Of a stretch of 64,000 nt of DNA, positions 63,601 through 64,000 are shown piece by piece; positions within the stretch are counted from its first letter, which is position 1, and each line of letters starts with the position of its first letter. This DNA is from Litoditis marina. Lineage: Eukaryota > Nematoda > Chromadorea > Rhabditida > Rhabditidae. The notes below the pieces were generated by a model, which was not told where the DNA came from, made no database searches, and saw only the letters and a list, made by a program, of their open reading frames with translations. The position numbers were made by a program, and so were the translations under genes. The DNA lies in the NCBI GenBank assembly GCA_964036275.1, contig CAXIWQ010000351.1, forward strand, positions 1 to 64,000, in the 5' to 3' direction.

Positions 63601-64000
63601 TACAGAAAACTGAATAAAATTATTGTTAGAGATGTTTCCAGAGCATCAGTTCACTACAGTAATTCGTTAAATGTTGGACAACTCTATTTCACTCTCACGT
63701 GCGTGTACTGATCGACGTATCGCATCCGAAATCCGCAGAAACCTCAAGACACCTCTATATTCTCAACACCACACATACAGAAAACTGACAAAAGTATCGT
63801 TAGAGAAGGTTCCAGAGCATCAGTTCACTACAGTAATTCGTTCATGTTTAGACACTCTATTTCACCCTCACATGCGTGTACTGACCGACGTATCGCATCC
63901 GAAATCCGCAGAAACCTCAAGACATCTTTATATTCTCAACACCACGAATACAGAAAACTGAATAAAAAGTATTGTTAGAGAAGGTTCCAGAGCATCAGTT
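60700..64000. other. Distal tract rich in single-base indels
   Basis: About 20 one-base differences in 3.3 kb, e.g. 60706, 61158, 61321, 61400 (G gained), 61526, 61561, 61613, 61839, 62266, 62328, 62336, 62798, 62866, 63149, 63247, 63513, 63786, 63852 and 63965. The paralogous tract 54.2-57.7 kb has hardly any. Low base accuracy is the simplest reading. Confidence 0.65.
62518..62528. other. Empty LINE target site in the duplicated block
   Basis: A single TCAAGAAATCT, with flanks on both sides matching those of the LINE insertion, including the rare AAGAAATC and CTGATAAAAATT variants. It preserves the pre-insertion state. Confidence 0.85.

Larger units (their letters stand above)
56231..64000 (+). 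repeat. Satellite A array, distal part
   Basis: About 44 further 175-bp monomers in phase with the array before the LINE, running off the right edge. Variants typical of 50-60 kb dominate: CACAAAGACAG, CACGAATACAG, GTTTCCAAAGCATC, ATGTTTGGACAAC. From about 61.6 kb the monomer order repeats that of about 54.2-57.7 kb at an offset of about 6,298 bp, or about 7,354 bp on the far side of the LINE. Rare variants such as CTGATAAAAATTATTG (56261 and 62560) and CAAGATATCTC (56395 and 62694) are shared. Confidence 0.95.

Noticed and set aside
23748..64000. Recurrent 66-87-codon frames in every satellite A monomer
   Set aside because: They begin at a TTG or ATT-like context and stop after about 1.5 monomers because 175 is not divisible by three. 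There is no start context, no conserved protein and no independent codon-level constraint visible.
23748..64000. CENP-B box in satellite A
   Set aside because: Checked around ATTCGTTCATG, the only TTCG-containing candidate that is widely conserved. The required downstream A and CGGG positions are absent.

Overview
This window is eukaryotic, almost certainly metazoan, repeat-only DNA: satellite arrays with three kinds of transposable element embedded in them. I see no ordinary host gene, no operon structure and no prokaryotic signature. The evidence for a metazoan is a tRNA-derived SINE with Pol III A and B boxes, a Helitron-like insertion, a 5'-truncated non-LTR retrotransposon (CR1/Jockey-like reverse-transcriptase C-terminus) and a 175-bp monomeric satellite. 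The species cannot be fixed from the sequence. The LINE fragment looks to me, from memory, most like invertebrate (possibly nematode) CR1-type elements, but that is weak.

Layout. (1) 1-4946: satellite A, 175-bp monomers on the minus strand. (2) 4947-12686: satellite B, made of 61-bp and 99-bp units that alternate in many places as a 160-bp pair, with five complete 236-bp SINE copies on the minus strand and a sixth truncated to its tail. (3) 12686-23747: the same satellite B in reverse orientation, with six SINE copies on the plus strand. Two of them (15395-16721 and 21273-22599) are split by the same 1,091-bp Helitron-like element. (4) 23748-64000: satellite A on the plus strand, with higher-order repeats, interrupted at 55175-56219 by a truncated LINE.

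Architecture. Sections 1-2 and 3-4 form one very large inverted duplication. Left arm 1-11666 mirrors right arm 12686 to about 28690 around a 1,019-bp non-symmetric spacer. The right arm is about 4.3 kb longer. That is accounted for by two Helitron copies (2 x 1,091 bp) plus one extra block of about 2.16 kb near 17330-19490. The satellite A/B boundary occurs at the same base on both sides (4946/4947 and 23747/23748), so it arose once and was copied by the inversion. SINE promoters point outward from the centre on both arms.

Relative history that can be read: SINE inserted into a satellite B unit (3-bp TTG duplication); SINE and satellite amplified together as a higher-order repeat; inverted duplication; right-arm-specific homogenisation, with the Helitron present only in the right arm. 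Separately, in the distal satellite A array, a block was duplicated and then a LINE inserted into one copy, leaving the empty site in the other (62518-62528).

Two tracts (about 24.95-42.6 kb and 60.7-64.0 kb) carry clusters of single-base indels that neighbouring tracts lack. They look like assembly or polishing problems and should be treated with care.
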